64,000 bases of DNA, from assembly GCF_037038585.1 (NCBI RefSeq), contig NC_092524.1, positions 70,394,552-70,458,551 of the forward strand, written 5' to 3'. This DNA is from Patagioenas fasciata. Lineage: Eukaryota; Chordata; Aves; Columbiformes; Columbidae. Of the stretch, positions 36,901-44,300 are shown piece after piece (the first letter of the stretch is position 1; the number at the start of each line of letters is the position of its first letter). The translations under genes were made by a program, and so were the position numbers. Under the pieces are notes generated by a model. It had not been told where the DNA came from and made no database searches. It saw nothing but the letters and a program-made list of their open reading frames with translations.

Positions 36901-37112
36901 TGGGCGTTTAATAACTTTTCCGCAGTCTGTTTCTCACAGGTGTCTTTGCTTTTCGGACCACCTGTGACTTATTTTCAGGCTCAGGCGCACACACTAATCC
37001 CATTTTTCTTACTGCAGAAGTGAAGGAGACGAGTGTTGTAGGGAAGCTCTTTGAGGCCAAGGCAGGAGACTCATCCAATGAAGAAAAGGACGATTCCTAT
37101 TTTTCCGATTAA
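18436..37112 (+). CDS. MIS18BP1: MIS18BP1 (KNL2), Mis18-binding protein 1, complete, 16 coding exons
   Basis: Subunit of the Mis18 complex, which marks centromeres for new CENP-A deposition after mitosis. Exons: 18436-18943, 20536-20661, 21693-22201, 23697-23773, 24036-24166, 25681-25771, 26141-26304, 26750-26916, 27376-27514, 28703-29570, 30487-30680, 33368-33510, 35477-35622, 36206-36290, 36751-36808, 37018-37112. They total 3,501 nt (1,166 codons plus stop), close to human MIS18BP1 (about 1,130 aa), and every junction keeps phase. The start ATG has an in-frame stop 30 nt upstream (18406) and a G at -3. Domains: basic N-terminal part with FLRVKRKL (exon 2); SANTA domain about 387–476; CENP-C-like motif 554–566; SANT/Myb domain about 915–966; acidic C-terminus ending SYFSD. 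The exon 9 acceptor is the least certain (27376 or in-frame 27406). The exon 10 donor is GC. Identity is by SANTA+SANT architecture and by the neighbouring FANCM. Confidence 0.95.
18944..20535 (+). other. MIS18BP1 intron 1
   Basis: A 1.6-kb GT–AG intron. It holds a CR1 reverse-transcriptase remnant (19935–20290) and otherwise nothing I recognise. Confidence 0.85.
19935..20290 (+). mobile_element. CR1 LINE reverse-transcriptase remnant
   Basis: The translation at 19950–20000 reads [18 protein letters not shown], a classic non-LTR reverse-transcriptase motif (NYRPVSL). Further on, 'caccctcagcaagtgtg', 'atccagagggacctgg' and 'ggccaagtgcaaggtcct' continue the CR1 ORF2 order with internal deletions. 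It is frameshifted and inactive. Confidence 0.85.
20536..20661 (+). CDS. MIS18BP1: MIS18BP1 exon 2
   Basis: Acceptor TTTCCAG|AATTAC; donor AAAAAG|GTACTT. It encodes [16 protein letters not shown]… and [16 protein letters not shown], a conserved N-terminal block of the family. Enters in phase 1, leaves in phase 1. Confidence 0.92.
21693..22201 (+). CDS. MIS18BP1: MIS18BP1 exon 3
   Basis: Acceptor GCGCAG|ATCCAA; donor AAAGAG|GTGGGA. A 170-codon hydrophilic, probably disordered segment ([11 protein letters not shown]… to …GRADKE) without recognised motifs, ahead of the SANTA domain. Leaves phase 0. Confidence 0.9.
22202..23696 (+). other. MIS18BP1 intron 3
   Basis: 1.5 kb. I see no gene, RNA or mobile element in it. 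Confidence 0.8.
23697..23773 (+). CDS. MIS18BP1: MIS18BP1 exon 4, start of SANTA domain
   Basis: Acceptor GGTAACAG|AAAGCT; donor CGCAA|GTACGT. Encodes [20 protein letters not shown] and VEGKR, the first strands of the SANTA (SANT-associated) domain with its invariant Trp. Leaves phase 2. Confidence 0.93.
24036..24166 (+). CDS. MIS18BP1: MIS18BP1 exon 5, middle of SANTA domain
   Basis: Acceptor CTCTTAG|AGATAG; donor GAGG|GTAAGA. Encodes [18 protein letters not shown] and [12 protein letters not shown], the SANTA core. Leaves phase 1. Confidence 0.94.
24167..25680 (+). other. MIS18BP1 intron 5
   Basis: 1.5 kb with no recognisable element. Short open frames show no family features. Confidence 0.8.
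25681..25771 (+). CDS. MIS18BP1: MIS18BP1 exon 6, end of SANTA domain
   Basis: Acceptor AAACAG|GATTTC; donor AGAAG|GTAATT. Encodes [20 protein letters not shown] followed by VEELLEERR, the characteristic SANTA C-terminal segment. Leaves phase 2. Confidence 0.95.
26141..26304 (+). CDS. MIS18BP1: MIS18BP1 exon 7
   Basis: Acceptor ATCATTAG|GAAAGA; donor GCTT|GTGAGT. Encodes an acidic linker ([12 protein letters not shown]) and the segment up to VLPKYDENA. Leaves phase 1. Confidence 0.92.
26750..26916 (+). CDS. MIS18BP1: MIS18BP1 exon 8, CENP-C-like motif
   Basis: Acceptor CTTGTAG|ATATGA; donor AGCATG|GTAAGA. Codons 536–591. Residues 554–566 read [13 protein letters not shown], fitting the CENP-C motif pattern (R-S-x-R-x4-P-x2-[YF]-W). 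In chicken and frog KNL2/M18BP1 this motif binds CENP-A nucleosomes; mammalian MIS18BP1 lacks it. Leaves phase 0. Confidence 0.94.
27376..27514 (+). CDS. MIS18BP1: MIS18BP1 exon 9
   Basis: Acceptor taken as CCTTGCAG|AGGTTT (27376); a second in-frame AG (GAAG|ATGTTT, 27406) would drop ten residues. Donor AAAG|GTAAAA. Encodes a basic Lys/Ser-rich segment ([18 protein letters not shown]), probably a nuclear-localisation or DNA-contact patch. Leaves phase 1. Confidence 0.78.
27515..28702 (+). other. MIS18BP1 intron 9
   Basis: 1.2 kb. A very short CR1-like tail ('aaccacagagttggaagg', 28337 onward, minus orientation) is the only recognisable feature. Confidence 0.6.
28703..29570 (+). CDS. MIS18BP1: MIS18BP1 exon 10, disordered region and first SANT helix
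   Basis: Acceptor TCTTTCAG|GGCGAA. The largest exon (868 nt, codons 638–926). Mostly Ser/Lys/Glu-rich disordered sequence with an acidic patch ([11 protein letters not shown]). A GC-rich part at 29117–29300 has a different composition. It ends in [14 protein letters not shown], the first helix of the SANT/Myb domain. The donor is CTACAG|GCAAGT, a GC donor (see findings). Leaves phase 2. Confidence 0.93.
29571..30486 (+). other. MIS18BP1 intron 10, GC–AG type
   Basis: Begins gcaagt and ends ctcggcag. The joined codon AG|G restores Arg and the SANT helix-1 to helix-2 sequence [13 protein letters not shown]. It contains a plus-strand CR1 fragment. Confidence 0.85.
30105..30400 (+). mobile_element. 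CR1 LINE 3' fragment in MIS18BP1 intron 10
   Basis: 'gaggctgaggttggatctgg', 'gaacaatttcttcccc', 'gaacaggctgcccagggcag' and 'gagtcaccatccctgg' follow the standard CR1 3' region in plus orientation. It ends near 'ggttggactggatgctctgg' and 'gcggtgattcctg'. Noncoding. Confidence 0.85.
30487..30680 (+). CDS. MIS18BP1: MIS18BP1 exon 11, rest of SANT domain
   Basis: Acceptor CTCGGCAG|GGCCAT; donor TTCTGG|GTATGT. Encodes [20 protein letters not shown] then [17 protein letters not shown], the second and third SANT helices with the Trp, followed by a Lys-rich tail. Leaves phase 1. Confidence 0.95.
30681..33367 (+). other. MIS18BP1 intron 11
   Basis: 2.7 kb. Contains a 20-bp tandem repeat (31022–31076, 'cagcgcaggggacggacaga' three times) and an inverted retroviral LTR (32580–33215). 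Confidence 0.8.
32580..33215 (-). mobile_element. Solo retroviral LTR, minus strand
   Basis: On the minus strand it starts TGTCCTGGTTTTGTT at 33215, has a TATA-like CATATAAAAG near 32985, and continues past a C/T-rich stretch (32640–32700). It is homologous, in opposite orientation, to the truncated LTR at 7694–8124. The 3' boundary near 32580 is approximate and I could not find a clear target-site duplication. No viral genes accompany it. Confidence 0.7.
33368..33510 (+). CDS. MIS18BP1: MIS18BP1 exon 12
   Basis: Acceptor CATGTAG|ATAAGA; donor GTAAAG|GTAAAC. Encodes [20 protein letters not shown] followed by [10 protein letters not shown], a conserved C-terminal block of vertebrate MIS18BP1. 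Leaves phase 0. Confidence 0.92.
33695..34260 (+). mobile_element. CR1 LINE 3' fragment in MIS18BP1 intron 12
   Basis: The longest CR1 piece here. It runs from 'gaccacacctggaatcttgt' through 'ggctgagggagctggggctc' to the end 'acattctgggattctgtg' (34241–34258). It is the same subfamily as the minus-strand copies at 2855, 11867 and 45640. Confidence 0.9.
35477..35622 (+). CDS. MIS18BP1: MIS18BP1 exon 13
   Basis: Acceptor TTTGTAG|TTGCCA; donor AACAG|GTAGGA. Encodes [20 protein letters not shown] and [16 protein letters not shown], a conserved C-terminal segment with TP and SP sites that could be CDK targets. Leaves phase 2. Confidence 0.92.
36206..36290 (+). CDS. MIS18BP1: MIS18BP1 exon 14
   Basis: Acceptor ATCTGCAG|GAACGA; donor AAGGCG|GTAATG. 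Encodes [16 protein letters not shown] and TWDNVKKKA. Leaves phase 0. Confidence 0.92.
36751..36808 (+). CDS. MIS18BP1: MIS18BP1 exon 15
   Basis: Acceptor TTCCCTAG|GCCGGA; donor CAAA|GTAAGT. Encodes [19 protein letters not shown]. Leaves phase 1. Confidence 0.92.
37018..37112 (+). CDS. MIS18BP1: MIS18BP1 exon 16 (terminal)
   Basis: Acceptor ACTGCAG|AAGTGA. Encodes [19 protein letters not shown] and the acidic end [10 protein letters not shown], stop TAA at 37110–37112. Confidence 0.93.
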
Positions 37113-37431
37113 TGAACTTTGTGGATGTTACCAGTTCAACTCTTGCACCCCTCTCCTGCGAAGCGAAGGGGTCTGGCCACCCCTCCGCCATGGTGTTGCT
37201 GTGATGTTGAGTTCGGTTTAAGCTTGACCTGCGGTGATTTTATGTGTTTTAACACCATTCCCATCCTGCTGCCTGTCCTGCAATGTTTGTCCTTTTCCAT
37301 GTGTACAAAGTGGCACTTTCTTGCCCGGGCTCCTCCTTTCCCTGCCCTGTTTGTCCTGGGGGAGGCAGAAATGTACTTGGACACCAAGTACCGTCAACGT
37401 TTAATTCACTTAAGATGAAATATTGCTGTAC

Positions 37432-37437
37432 AATAAA
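37432..37437 (+). terminator. MIS18BP1 poly(A) signal
   Basis: AATAAA about 320 nt after the stop codon. A second AATAAA at 37727–37732 could serve a longer 3' UTR that would approach the FANCM 3' end. Confidence 0.75.
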
Positions 37438-38138
37438 TTTATAATGGTAGGCTGTAACTAATTAAACTCTCCTGAGAGTTTGAATTTTTACATTCTTTAT
37501 GTAACTAAAAAGGACAAGCTTATTTTACTCCTGTGTGAGTTGGATTCTCTGGGGGGGGCTGGCAGCGTTCCCAAGCGATCCCTGGGTCTGGGTTATTTTC
37601 AGCCTCTGGTTTTTAACCAGGCAGGATGAGCTGACCCCAGCCACCCTCCCTGTCTGGCAGCAGTCACTGACCTCTCTTTGAACGATTTCCCTCTTCATGA
37701 ACGTGCTCCAGGAAGGGAGAGGAGGGAATAAAAGTCAAAAGGCTTTTCCAGGCAGCCACAGTGTGGCAGCAGCAGCCAGGAGAAGGGACAGGGAGCTGGC
37801 ACCCGAGGACAAGAGAACTCGGTGCCCTGGGCCTGTCCGGACTTCAAACCCAGCAAAGCCCCCAGTGCTCTGGGCAAGAAGCACAAGAAACAGGTGGAGA
37901 TCCAGTTTCTTTCTTGGAAAGCTGGGCACCAGTCCTGCAGTCGTGACCAGTAACCGCCCATGGGCTCCTTGCCCTCTGCCACCACCTCTTTGCCTAAAGA
38001 CATCAGCCATTATTCACGTTTTTAAAGAAGTTCTGGAATGAGCGTACCCAGCAAACAAGAACCAGCCACTTGCCTCACTCCACCCAGGCCCCTGTCCAAC
38101 AGCAGCGTGACAAACAGCAGCGGAGCTGTGGGCAAGGA

Positions 38139-38144
38139 TTTATT
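38139..38144 (-). terminator. FANCM poly(A) signal
   Basis: AATAAA on the minus strand, about 70 nt past the FANCM stop. It is the only canonical hexamer in the near 3' flank. Confidence 0.7.
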
Positions 38145-38214
38145 TACATATTTTACAGTGAATCAGGACTCAGTAAAGTGCAGTTAAAAGTATCAGAAGC
38201 CCAGGTCCCTCCCC

Positions 38215-38362
38215 TCAGCTCCGGGCCCCTGCGGGCCCTGTCCCCTTGGCGCAGAGGCTCTGGGGCAGCAGCTGCGCGTCGAAGCCGTGGTGCAGGTAGC
38301 GGTGAATCTCCTCGGCCTTCTGCGGGCTGACCTGGGCGGCGGCAGCGATGGCCTGCGGGGAG
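38215..38362 (-). CDS. FANCM: FANCM last exon, end of HhH domain
   Basis: Acceptor CCTTGCAG|CTCCCC. Encodes SPQAIAAAAQVSPQKAEEIH and RYLHHGFDAQLLPQ, the second helix-hairpin-helix and C-terminus, ending in TGA at 38215–38217. The tail after LLPQ differs from human. Confidence 0.94.
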
Positions 38363-41300
38363 CTGCAAGGGACAACAGGACACTGCCAGCGGGTGATGGG
38401 AGCAACGAGAGCAGGAGCTGCTGCCATCAGCTCTGCCCGGGGTTCTGAGGCTGCAAGCACAGCAGCACGCTCAGGAGAGGGAAAGGAAATGCAGGGCAGG
38501 AGGGAGGGGGGGAGCACAGGACCCTAAATCACTGATCTGTGACGATCACGCAGCTTGAAGAGAAACGCACAAAGAACAGGGTTGATGCGGAGCCAGGGAA
38601 GCGCTGGCAGGAGCAGCAGGAGGGCTCGGGTGAGATGGGAAGGACGATGAGCTGCAAAGCGCGCCGTTACCTGTTGGCCATGTTCCGCAGCGAGGCGAAG
38701 TGGTAGCACAGGTTGAGGGCAGCGGGGTAGCTGAGCCGAGGGATGCTCAGGTAGACGTTGAGCAGGTCCCGTTGGTGGCCCTGCGGCTCCGTGGGCACGC
38801 GGATGGCCGCGCTCTTCCTCTGCTCCACCAGCGCCAGGTCGCGCAGCAACGCCGCCGTTTCCTCCTGGCCGGAGCTGAAGAGGAGCCGCACCCCGGCCTG
38901 GAGCAGGGCGCACAGCGTCCCGTCGTAGTGCTGCGGCCTCTGCAACGCGCGCGACGGCTCTCCTGCACGGGTCAAACACACAAACCTCAGCGAGATTAAG
39001 CGCTAAGTTACTGTGAAAAACATAATACGAATCATTCACAAAGCAAAACAGCTCAAAGTTCCCCTGCTTTGAGAATTCATCACCAAAATCAAGATAAAAT
39101 ATCTCAAGGAAAGGAGGCAGGAGGGGTCGGGGGAGCAGGATTTACTCGGTTATTTGAGAGGGAGAGTTCAGGCATTAACACTGAAATTGCAAACTGAACC
39201 GAAGTGATGGGGAGGAACACACAGTAAGCGATGAATCACAGGACACACAAATCCGAAGAGACTGGGTAAAGCTGCGAAAGTAACGATGCACTTGAGCACT
39301 GTGGAACATGAACCCAGCAGCACCCGGGAGCAGCAGAACGAGAACACGGGGCAGAACTGATGGAAATAATGACAGCAGTGGGGTCAAAAGGTTCAGCAGC
39401 TCAAACACAATCCACTTATCATCTACAGCCCCTCTGAGAAACCACATCTTCAGTGACCGCTGCTGAACTACCAATAAATCAGATTTAGGTCACAAAACCA
39501 AAGCTGCATCCCCAACAATTTGATTTCAATAGTGGAGTTTTATATCCTCAAACATCTGTAATTTAATTGGAGCCATGAGCTCTAGTTCCATCTCCTGGGA
39601 AGCAGGTGCAAGTCAGGCCTCTGACTGAGAACAGACTACGTTAGTAAAACTGTCTGATCGCATAATTGTAGGATTCAAACAAAGGCCTTGTCCAAACCAG
39701 ATAAATTAAAGAAAGTCTTGAATTTTCCACACGTTTGACCAGGTCAGGAGGCGGCTTTGAGCCTCGTGCATCCTGTGCTTGCTGACACGGGCGATGGCCC
39801 CGCGCAGCCCTCCCAAGGCAGCGCTCCACAGAAATGCTCTTTTGGTTTTTTCTAAGAACCGACTGCATTCAGCTGATCGGCCTTTGCTGCCTCGAGCAGC
39901 AGCCACTGCCTGGGTTGCTCTCCACAATAGCAGGGCTGCGGTTCTCTCCGGTTCTGAGCTGGGAGGATTTCCCCGCTCCGTTTGAGGGGTATCGCACCGC
40001 TCCGTTTGGGGGGTATCGCACCGCTCCGTTTGGGGGGTATCGCACCGCTCCGTTTGGGGGGTATCGCACCGCTCGGTGGGTACTGCTGACAAGGAGGGGT
40101 TGGGTCCACTAGTATTGTAATGCCAAGCACAGATAAGATTGTGCTTGTTCCTTTGTTGAAATCTGTTTGAAGTTGGGCTTTTTGCACAGGCTCAGTTAGG
40201 AGTGTTTAAGTTAACTTGCTTTTCCCTGACTCGGTCATTAGTGAGCACTGGATCCCTCTGGATCCAGTTGTGTATCTCTGCCTATATTAAACGGTCCTCA
40301 AAAGCAAACCAGATTTTAACATTCAGCTGGTGATCTTATTAATGTAATACACCTACAGAGACGAAAATATGGGTCTTCCGTCCCACATTACACACAAATC
40401 CAGCATGGGCAGCGCAGGCTTGAGCAGAGAGCAGCACCCCCGTACCTGGTTTGCTCCTGTCCGTCTCCACGATGACACAGACCCTCTCGAACGCGTCGCG
40501 CAGGCGCTGGATCCGCTGCGCGAGTTCCCTCCTGTCGGCCGAGCTCAGCAGCTGGGAGCGCAGCCTCCTCTCCACCGCCATGCGGTTGCTGACCACGTAG
40601 TCACCGGTGCGGAGCGAGCAGAGCTGCACGGGGATGCCGTGGGCGTGCAGGGAGGAGATGACGCGCGGGCCCGAGGACACCTCCCGGTTGGCCGCCAGCA
40701 CGCACAGCGCGCCCGGGGACCCCGACGGACAGGGACGGGCGGGGACAGCGCACGGCGGGACCGGGGACCCCGGCGGGCAGGGACGGGCGGGGGCAGCGCA
40801 CAGCGGGACCGGGGACCCCGGCGGGCAGGGACGGGCGGGGGCAGCGCACAGCGCGCCCGGGGACCCCGACGGACAGGGACGGGCGGGGACAGCGCACAGC
40901 GGGACCGGGGACCCCGGCGGGCAGGGACGGGCAGGGGCAGCGCACGGCGGGACCGGGGACCCCGGCGGGCAGGGACGGGCGGGGGCAGCGCACGGTGGGA
41001 CCGGGGACCCCGGCGGGCAGGGACGGGCGGGGGCAGCACACGGCGGGACCGGGGACCCCGGCGGGCAGGGACGGGCGGGGGCAGCGCACGGCGGGACCGG
41101 GGACCCCGGCGGGCAGGGACGGGCGGGGGCAGCGCACGGCGGGACCGCGGTTCCCCCACGTCTGTTCTCCCAAGAACTGTCCACCTGCAAATGCTGAACA
41201 CACAGGGTTTGTTAGAGATCACAGAAGCACCAGGCCAAAGAAAAACCGGCCAATAAAAACAAATACATTTTTCAAATAGCGATGCTTAGTGCTTTGTTCC

Positions 41301-44300
41301 ACTCTTTTTTTTGAAAACTCCAATTAATAATAATAGTTTTTTAAAACTACTTTGCAAAAAATAAACACTTTCAGATTAACACTTCGATAAGCAATCTCCC
41401 ACATCAGTTAATTACTTAGCAGCTTGAATGACAAAGGCATGCAGCCTTTGCTAATGAGTTCAACAAAACTGAACATTGTAAACAACACAAGTCAGGCAGA
41501 AAAGCGTAAGAGATCAGGAACCCAACCTCAGACTATGCAGGGTCTTAATTTAGGACAGCGAACAAGTATTTTATAACTACAAAACCCAAATAGTTAGGGG
41601 ACACTCTCTACTATTTGAAACAGATCCATATTCCTCCATGACTGTCAGACTCAAGACGTTGTCTAATCCACAACTGTAATTTCTGACCGCTAAAATACTC
41701 TCCCAGCTGTCCTGCTGTGAGAGTTGGTCTGAAGACGGAACAGTATTTGCCCCACCTACTCCCCAAACAATGGCCAAGGACAAGGAGCATGGCCAGGAGC
41801 TCACCAAGGGGTTGAGTCACCCAGTGACCAGAGAGAGACCCCTGACCGCTGGACACGCAGGCGCAGACGGGTCCTGGCAAGAAAAGCGGGGACATTTGGG
41901 CCTGCGCATTAAGCCTGGATTGAGAAACAAAGGCAGAGATTGGCCTCAAACAATGGGAGCGAGGGGGTGAAGGAGGATAAAAGATGACTCCCAAATGGAC
42001 ATCACTGAGATCTTCCCACCAGAGGATCATGACGGAGGACCAGCAGGACTCCACGGGACCGGGGACCAGAGGGACGCCTTTGGGACTCGTCCGGTGGTAG
42101 CTATAATCCTTTTTTCCCCCCATTTTCTTTTCCTTTCTCTCTATTTTGTGCTGCTTTATGGGCAAAATGATAAAGTAACACTGTGTGAATTATAACCCCT
42201 TGCCATTTTGGTTGCCTTAATTTGCGCTTTGAGGTCAAGGTAAACGAACCCTCACGAGTCCATCACCGACTGGACCGTGACACCCACGAGTACAAAAGCT
42301 TCCTAAAGCCAAGGCAAGGGAGGCGACTGAGGCAGGCGGAGCTAAGCCGAGCCGGGCAGCTCCGTTCCCAGCAGCAGCGGCTCTCTGCTGCCGTCCTGCT
42401 CACAACCCTCCAAACAACCCTGCCACAGGGTTGTTATTCTTCGATAAACGTGAGGGAGAGGCAGTGCCTTGCTGTGAATCAACACTGACCTGAGGGGCAG
42501 CCTGGAGACGCTCCTTCCCCGAACCCGGGATTGTGGGTGTGACGTGTGTGCTCAGGGCTGGACGCTCTGGCTGAAAATCCAGCATTTGGGATACCGAAGC
42601 TTTCGAGCCGAGAAGCTTCTCGCTCTTACTCTCCCCAGGCTGATGGACACCGATTTCCCCAGCAGTTTGCTTGCGCTGCGCAGCAGAGACTGCAGGCAAT
42701 GACCTGGGTACTGCAGCGCTTTCCCGTTCTGCCCCCACACAGTCTGTTCTCGTGGCCTTCCCTTGCCTGACACTTGTTTCTTCCCCGCTGGAATCACTGA
42801 GAACAATAATTCGGGCTGGTTTCTTCTTTGGCCTGGGCTCGGAGCAGCTCTCCTCCATCCTGGCCTGCTTTAGCTGTTTCCTGCGGCGGGTGAGATATTG
42901 TTTTCTGCCGCCAGTAAAACTCTCGTTATGCAGGAGATCAAAATTAACGCACACTTCTTCCTCACTAGATTCACTGGTTTTGCAGGTGTCCTCTTCCTCC
43001 TCTCCAACACAGAAGCTGTCTTCTGCATATGCCTGGTCTTGCTCAGGAATCTGGGGGATGCAAATCTCTTGTTAGAACTGATTTATCAACAATATGTTGC
43101 AAACTACACTTCAAAGTAGGATTAGAATCTAAACGCGGGCACCTGCAATCAGAGTTTCACAAGGGCAGCAGTCGCTTCGTTTCATACCTGCGAGAAAATG
43201 TCCATGTTGTCGAATTCACGATGAACCATTTTGTATCTATTGCCAAGAGCTGGACTTCGCACAGATTTCAGGTAAACCCCTTTCATCTCAGAGTCTCCAT
43301 TAAAACAGGAAGATAAAAGAGAACACAGTATTAGTAAGGATATAGTTTTTGATTTTTTATTGTTACATCATGTTTTCCACATTAAGAAATCCCTTTGCAG
43401 TCTCCCAAAAACCTGTGTTTCACAAAACAAGAGTCTGAAATGCTGCAGACGTGCAGGATCCCAAAGCCGAGGAGCAGCTCTGCCCTGGAGCAGCTTCTCA
43501 GCAGGCAGAGCCCTGAAGGGCAGCGGGAACCCAGCAAACCCACATCCCAGGTTTCCCTGTTCTCTCCCAAAACACACACAACTCATTCCAGACCGTCCGA
43601 GGAAGCGCTGGGGTTACTGAAGCCCATGCAGGATCTCACAGGGAACAACCCAGTGCCACAGGAGAATCCTCAGCAACATCTGGGAATCTCAGCTGGTAAT
43701 CAGATGGTTCCATCCCACAAATACCCCAGGGAAAGACGAGGCTCATAAGCTCAGGGGTGGGAAACCGCCTTGGCCAAAAACCAGCATCGCCGCCTCAGCT
43801 CTGTCAGTGTCAGCACTGTAACTTTAACATTCATCTTGTTATTTCATATCATATTTTAGTTCTGTCTGTAACACAAGTCCTGAAAGATGTAGAAATTTCT
43901 AAGTGAAATGGAAAACAGTGTCTCTGCTCGGTCATATCGGGGTGTTTGGGGCGGATGATGCTCAGAACCAGCTATTGCACAGCACAGACTCCAGCGAGGA
44001 ACTCTCTGCATCCGAAAAGGCACAAAGAGATGATGGAAAGCACCTGATTTAGCCCAGCGGAGGAAGTTACTGCTTGTTAGCTGCCCCAGGCTGATGAACG
44101 GCCCTGCTATCGCACACCTTTGCTAAGCAACGGCCCCTCTGGAAACCAGGAACAACCCACTCACCATTTAACACCTGCGTGACCTCCGCATCGTCATTCA
44201 GGAACTGGGCGAGGGAAGAGCTCAGCTCGCTCTGTGCATCGTCGCTCTCATCAGACGACACAGCATCTGCATCTTGCTGGGACAGCTCAGCCTCTTCATC

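Larger units (their letters stand above)
37113..38214. other. Convergent 3' ends of MIS18BP1 and FANCM
   Basis: The two stop codons are 1.1 kb apart. The MIS18BP1 3' UTR ends near 37455 if the first poly(A) signal is used; FANCM's 3' UTR is only about 100 nt. No other gene is seen in the gap. Confidence 0.85.

Noticed and set aside
40369-41256. 295-codon plus-strand open frame over the FANCM array
   Set aside because: It is antisense to the FANCM exon and owes its length to the stop-free 48-bp repeat.
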